From Hibiscus mutabilis (taxonomy: Eukaryota > Streptophyta > Magnoliopsida > Malvales > Malvaceae), in NCBI GenBank assembly GCA_019671005.1, contig CM033752.1, forward strand, positions 11,594,001 through 11,658,000: a stretch of DNA of 64,000 nt, given 5' to 3'. This document shows positions 61,980 through 64,000 of this stretch, piece by piece. The translations under genes and the position numbers were made by a program. Below the pieces are notes generated by a model that saw only the letters and a program-made list of their open reading frames with translations, was not told where the DNA came from and searched no databases. Position 1 is the stretch's first letter. Each line of letters opens with the position of its first letter.

Positions 61980-62640
61980 GGAGTCAGAGAAGGAGTTTGT
62001 AGTGTACAGTGATGCGTCCTGCGTGGGTTTGGGATGCGTGTTAATGCAGAAAGAAAGGGTTGTAGCCCATGCATCTGGTTAGTTGAAGTTGCATGAGCAC
62101 AATTACCCTACGCACGATCTTGAGTTGGCTACGGTGGTGTTTGCCTTGAAGATTTGGCGACACTATCTCTATGGTGAGAAGTGTGTTGTTTACACTGATC
62201 ACAAAAGTTTGAAATACTTGATGTCTCAAAAGGAGTTAAATCTTAGGCAACGAAGGTGGTTGGAGCTGCTGAAGGATTATGATCTGACCATTGAGTACCA
62301 TCCGGGAAAAATGAATGTGGTAGCAGATGCTTTGAGTAGAAAGGTCGCGGTGGAGTTGAGGGCGATTTTTGCGCGGCTGAGTGTGTCGCGAGATGGCGGG
62401 TTGTTAGCAGAGTTGCAAGTGAAACCTTCAATGTTCCAGTTGATTAAAGAGAAACAACCTTATGATGATGAGCTAGTACCGAACGTTAAGGATATCTTGG
62501 ATGGGAATCAAAGGAATTTTGGTTTTAGTGAGGATGGGGTTTTGTGCTTTAAGGGTCGAGTGGTGGTGCTGATGGATGAGGAGCTGAGACATACTATCTT
62601 GACTGAAGCGCATTCGCGTCCTTTTTAATGCATCTAGGGA
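61980..62640 (+). pseudogene. RNase H and linker to integrase, decayed
   Basis: SDASCVGLGCVLMQKERVV (about 62008-62065) begins RNase H; a stop follows at HASG. The longest intact frame (62083-62628) continues LELATVVFALKIWRHYLYG, YTDHKSLKYLMSQKELNLRQ, YHPGKMNVVADALSRK and the linker LIKEKQPYDDELVP. This is the part missing from the element at 1-5.2 kb. Confidence 0.82.
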
Positions 62641-63520
62641 GTACGAAGATATATCAAGACTTGAAGAAAGAGTATTTCTAGGTTGGCTTGAAGAAGGATG
62701 TTATGGAGTTTGTTGCTCGTTGTATGGTTTGTCAACGTGTTAAGGCAGAACATCAGTTTCCTTTTGGGTTGTTGCAACCAATGAGGGTTCCCGAGTGGAA
62801 ATGGGAGAGGATTACCAAGTATTTTGTGTCTGGGCTGCCTTTGACGCCATCAAAGAAGAATTTTGTTTAGGTGATCGTAGATAGGTTTTCGAAGTGTGCT
62901 TATTTCTTGGCTGTGCATACGACGTATACTCTGGATAAGTTGGTGGAGTTGTATGTTGCAGAGATAATGGGGTTGCATGGGGTGCCGAAGTCCATTGTGT
63001 CTGATAGAGATCCGTGTTTCACCGCAAGGTTTTGGGAATGTTTATATAGGGCCTTGGGTACACGGTTGAACTTCAGTACTTCGTATCATCCTCAGACAGA
63101 TGGTCAGTCGAAACATGTTATCCAAGTGCTGGAGGATATGTTGTAGTGTTGTATCATAGATTTTCAAGGGTCGTGGGAGAAGCAGTTATCATTGGTGGAG
63201 TTTGCTTATAATAACAATTATCAAGCTAGTATCCAGATGGCTCCATACGAGGCTTTGTATGGTAGAAGATGTTGTACGCCGCTTTGTTGGGCAAAGGCGG
63301 AAGAGAAATATGTTTCTTTGCCGGATATGTTAAAGGATACCATTGAAAGGTGAAGCTTATTAGTTATCGTTTGAAGGTAGCTTCGGATCAGCAAAAGTCT
63401 TATGCTGATTTGAAGCGAAGAGAAATTGAATTTGCGGTTGGTGATCATGTTTTTTTGAAGGTTTCACCTTGGAAAAAAGGTGATGAGATTTAGGCAGAAG
63501 GGCAAGCTAAGCCCTAGGTT
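62641..63520 (+). pseudogene. Integrase, decayed, with two catalytic positions changed
   Basis: Includes ARCMVCQRVKAEHQFPFGLL (zinc-binding end), WERITKYFVSGLPLTPSKK, VPKSIVSDRDPCFTARFW, SYHPQTDGQSKHVIQVLED and FAYNNNYQASIQMAPYEALY. Compared with the minus-strand copy, the first catalytic Asp is Tyr (KYF against MDF) and the Glu is Lys (QSKH against QSER), while the middle Asp is kept. Stops at about 62868 and 63144 and a frameshift near 63345 also break it. Confidence 0.85.
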
Positions 63521-63868
63521 CATTGGAATGTATGAGGTGTCAGAGCGCGTTGGCCCTATTGCGTATAGATTGAGGTTGTCGGCTGAGTTAGAGAAGATAC
63601 ATGATGTTTTTCATGTGTCTATGTTACGGGGGTATAGATCAGATCCTTCACATGTTATGTCTGTTGAGGAGATTAAGTTGAATCCGAACTTGACCTATGA
63701 TGAGGAACTGGTGAGGATTCTAGATTCGAGAAGTAAAGTTCTCTGCGGGAAGACCATAGAGTTAGTAAAGGTGTTGTGGCGGCACCGCGGTGTAAAGGAA
63801 ACTATCTTGGAGAGCAAAAAGGATATGTTGAGGCTATTCCCTCATCTTTTTTCGCCAGGTAAATTTTG
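63521..63868 (+). pseudogene. C-terminal chromodomain-like tail of the polyprotein
   Basis: Reads YRLRLSAELEKIHDVFHVSM, then a tail with LCGKTIELVKVLWRHRGVKE and LFPHLF, ending at TGA 63867-63869. The position and wording fit the degenerate chromodomain of the Tekay/Del chromovirus lineage, which supports the family call. It lies ~15 bp before the polypurine tract. Confidence 0.7.
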
Positions 63869-63883
63869 AGGATGAAATTTCTT

Positions 63884-63896
63884 AAGAGGGGAAGAG
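63884..63896 (+). promoter_or_regulatory. Polypurine tract of the plus-strand element
   Basis: AAGAGGGGAAGAG after GATGAAATTTCTT. The next bases are TTGTATCATACG, not the TGGAATGCCC with which the 5' LTR begins. Confidence 0.75.
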
Positions 63897-64000
63897 TTGT
63901 ATCATACGATCATTTAGCATAAATTTCATTCATTCACACGATAATGGCATTCAACACTAATTTAATCCGTTCGCAAGGTAGTTGCATTCAATATTATTTT
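63897..64000. other. Unassigned sequence where the 3' LTR is expected
   Basis: Starts TTGTATCATACGATC and shows no match to the Tekay-like LTRs in this window. It could be the start (TG...) of another inserted LTR, or a recombined end. Too short to decide. Confidence 0.4.

Noticed and set aside
1..64000. tRNA, rRNA or other structured RNA genes
   Set aside because: None recognised. The tRNA-like words are only 10-16 base primer sites next to LTRs.

Overview
The window looks like heterochromatic or pericentromeric DNA of a flowering plant, probably a eudicot. The evidence is plant-type Ty3/gypsy retrotransposons with initiator-Met-tRNA primer sites, a plant polygalacturonase-like (GH28) gene with plant introns, the 3' end of a plant group-B MAP kinase gene, and long AT-rich ~170-bp satellite arrays. 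No intact host gene was found. I cannot name the species. All alignments here were done by eye, so no identity percentages are given.

Layout. (1) 1-5155: decayed minus-strand Tekay/Del-like Ty3/gypsy element (3' LTR, integrase, RT, protease, gag), followed by an LTR-like fragment to 5794. (2) 5795-41152: a satellite domain built from a ~170-bp monomer with higher-order structure. From 6296 it is a tandem segmental duplication: copy A (6296-20770, 14.5 kb) and copy B (20771-41152, 20.4 kb). Each copy holds satellite, an internally deleted Tekay-like element (truncated LTR, last ~86 bp of internal region, complete 3.49-kb LTR), more satellite, and a unique block ending in the last two exons of a MAP kinase gene. 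Copy B carries several kb of extra satellite. (3) 41153-46658: minus-strand GH28 polygalacturonase-like pseudogene, split by a 3.6-kb non-autonomous LTR element with a clean 5-bp duplication (CTTAC). (4) 47140-50868: a non-autonomous gag+protease LTR element whose two outer ends are both LTR 3' ends in inverted orientation, flanked by a 5-bp duplication (CTATG). (5) 51181 to the right edge: a plus-strand Tekay-like element whose 5' LTR is interrupted by a palindromic pair of LTRs (52535-57002, duplication TAAGT). That pair is itself interrupted by a 2.8-kb solo LTR (53031-55857, duplication CTATA) that landed in the older LTR's TATA box. The element's decayed gag, protease, RT, RNase H and integrase run to 63868.

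How it fits together. The window records layered insertion and duplication, not a working pathway. The most unusual items are two composite elements with inverted LTR ends that each keep an outer target-site duplication. This suggests that fold-back (hairpin) cDNA was integrated as a unit. The shared internal deletion in copies A and B dates that deletion before the segmental duplication. A splice-acceptor difference between the two MAP kinase fragments arose after it.
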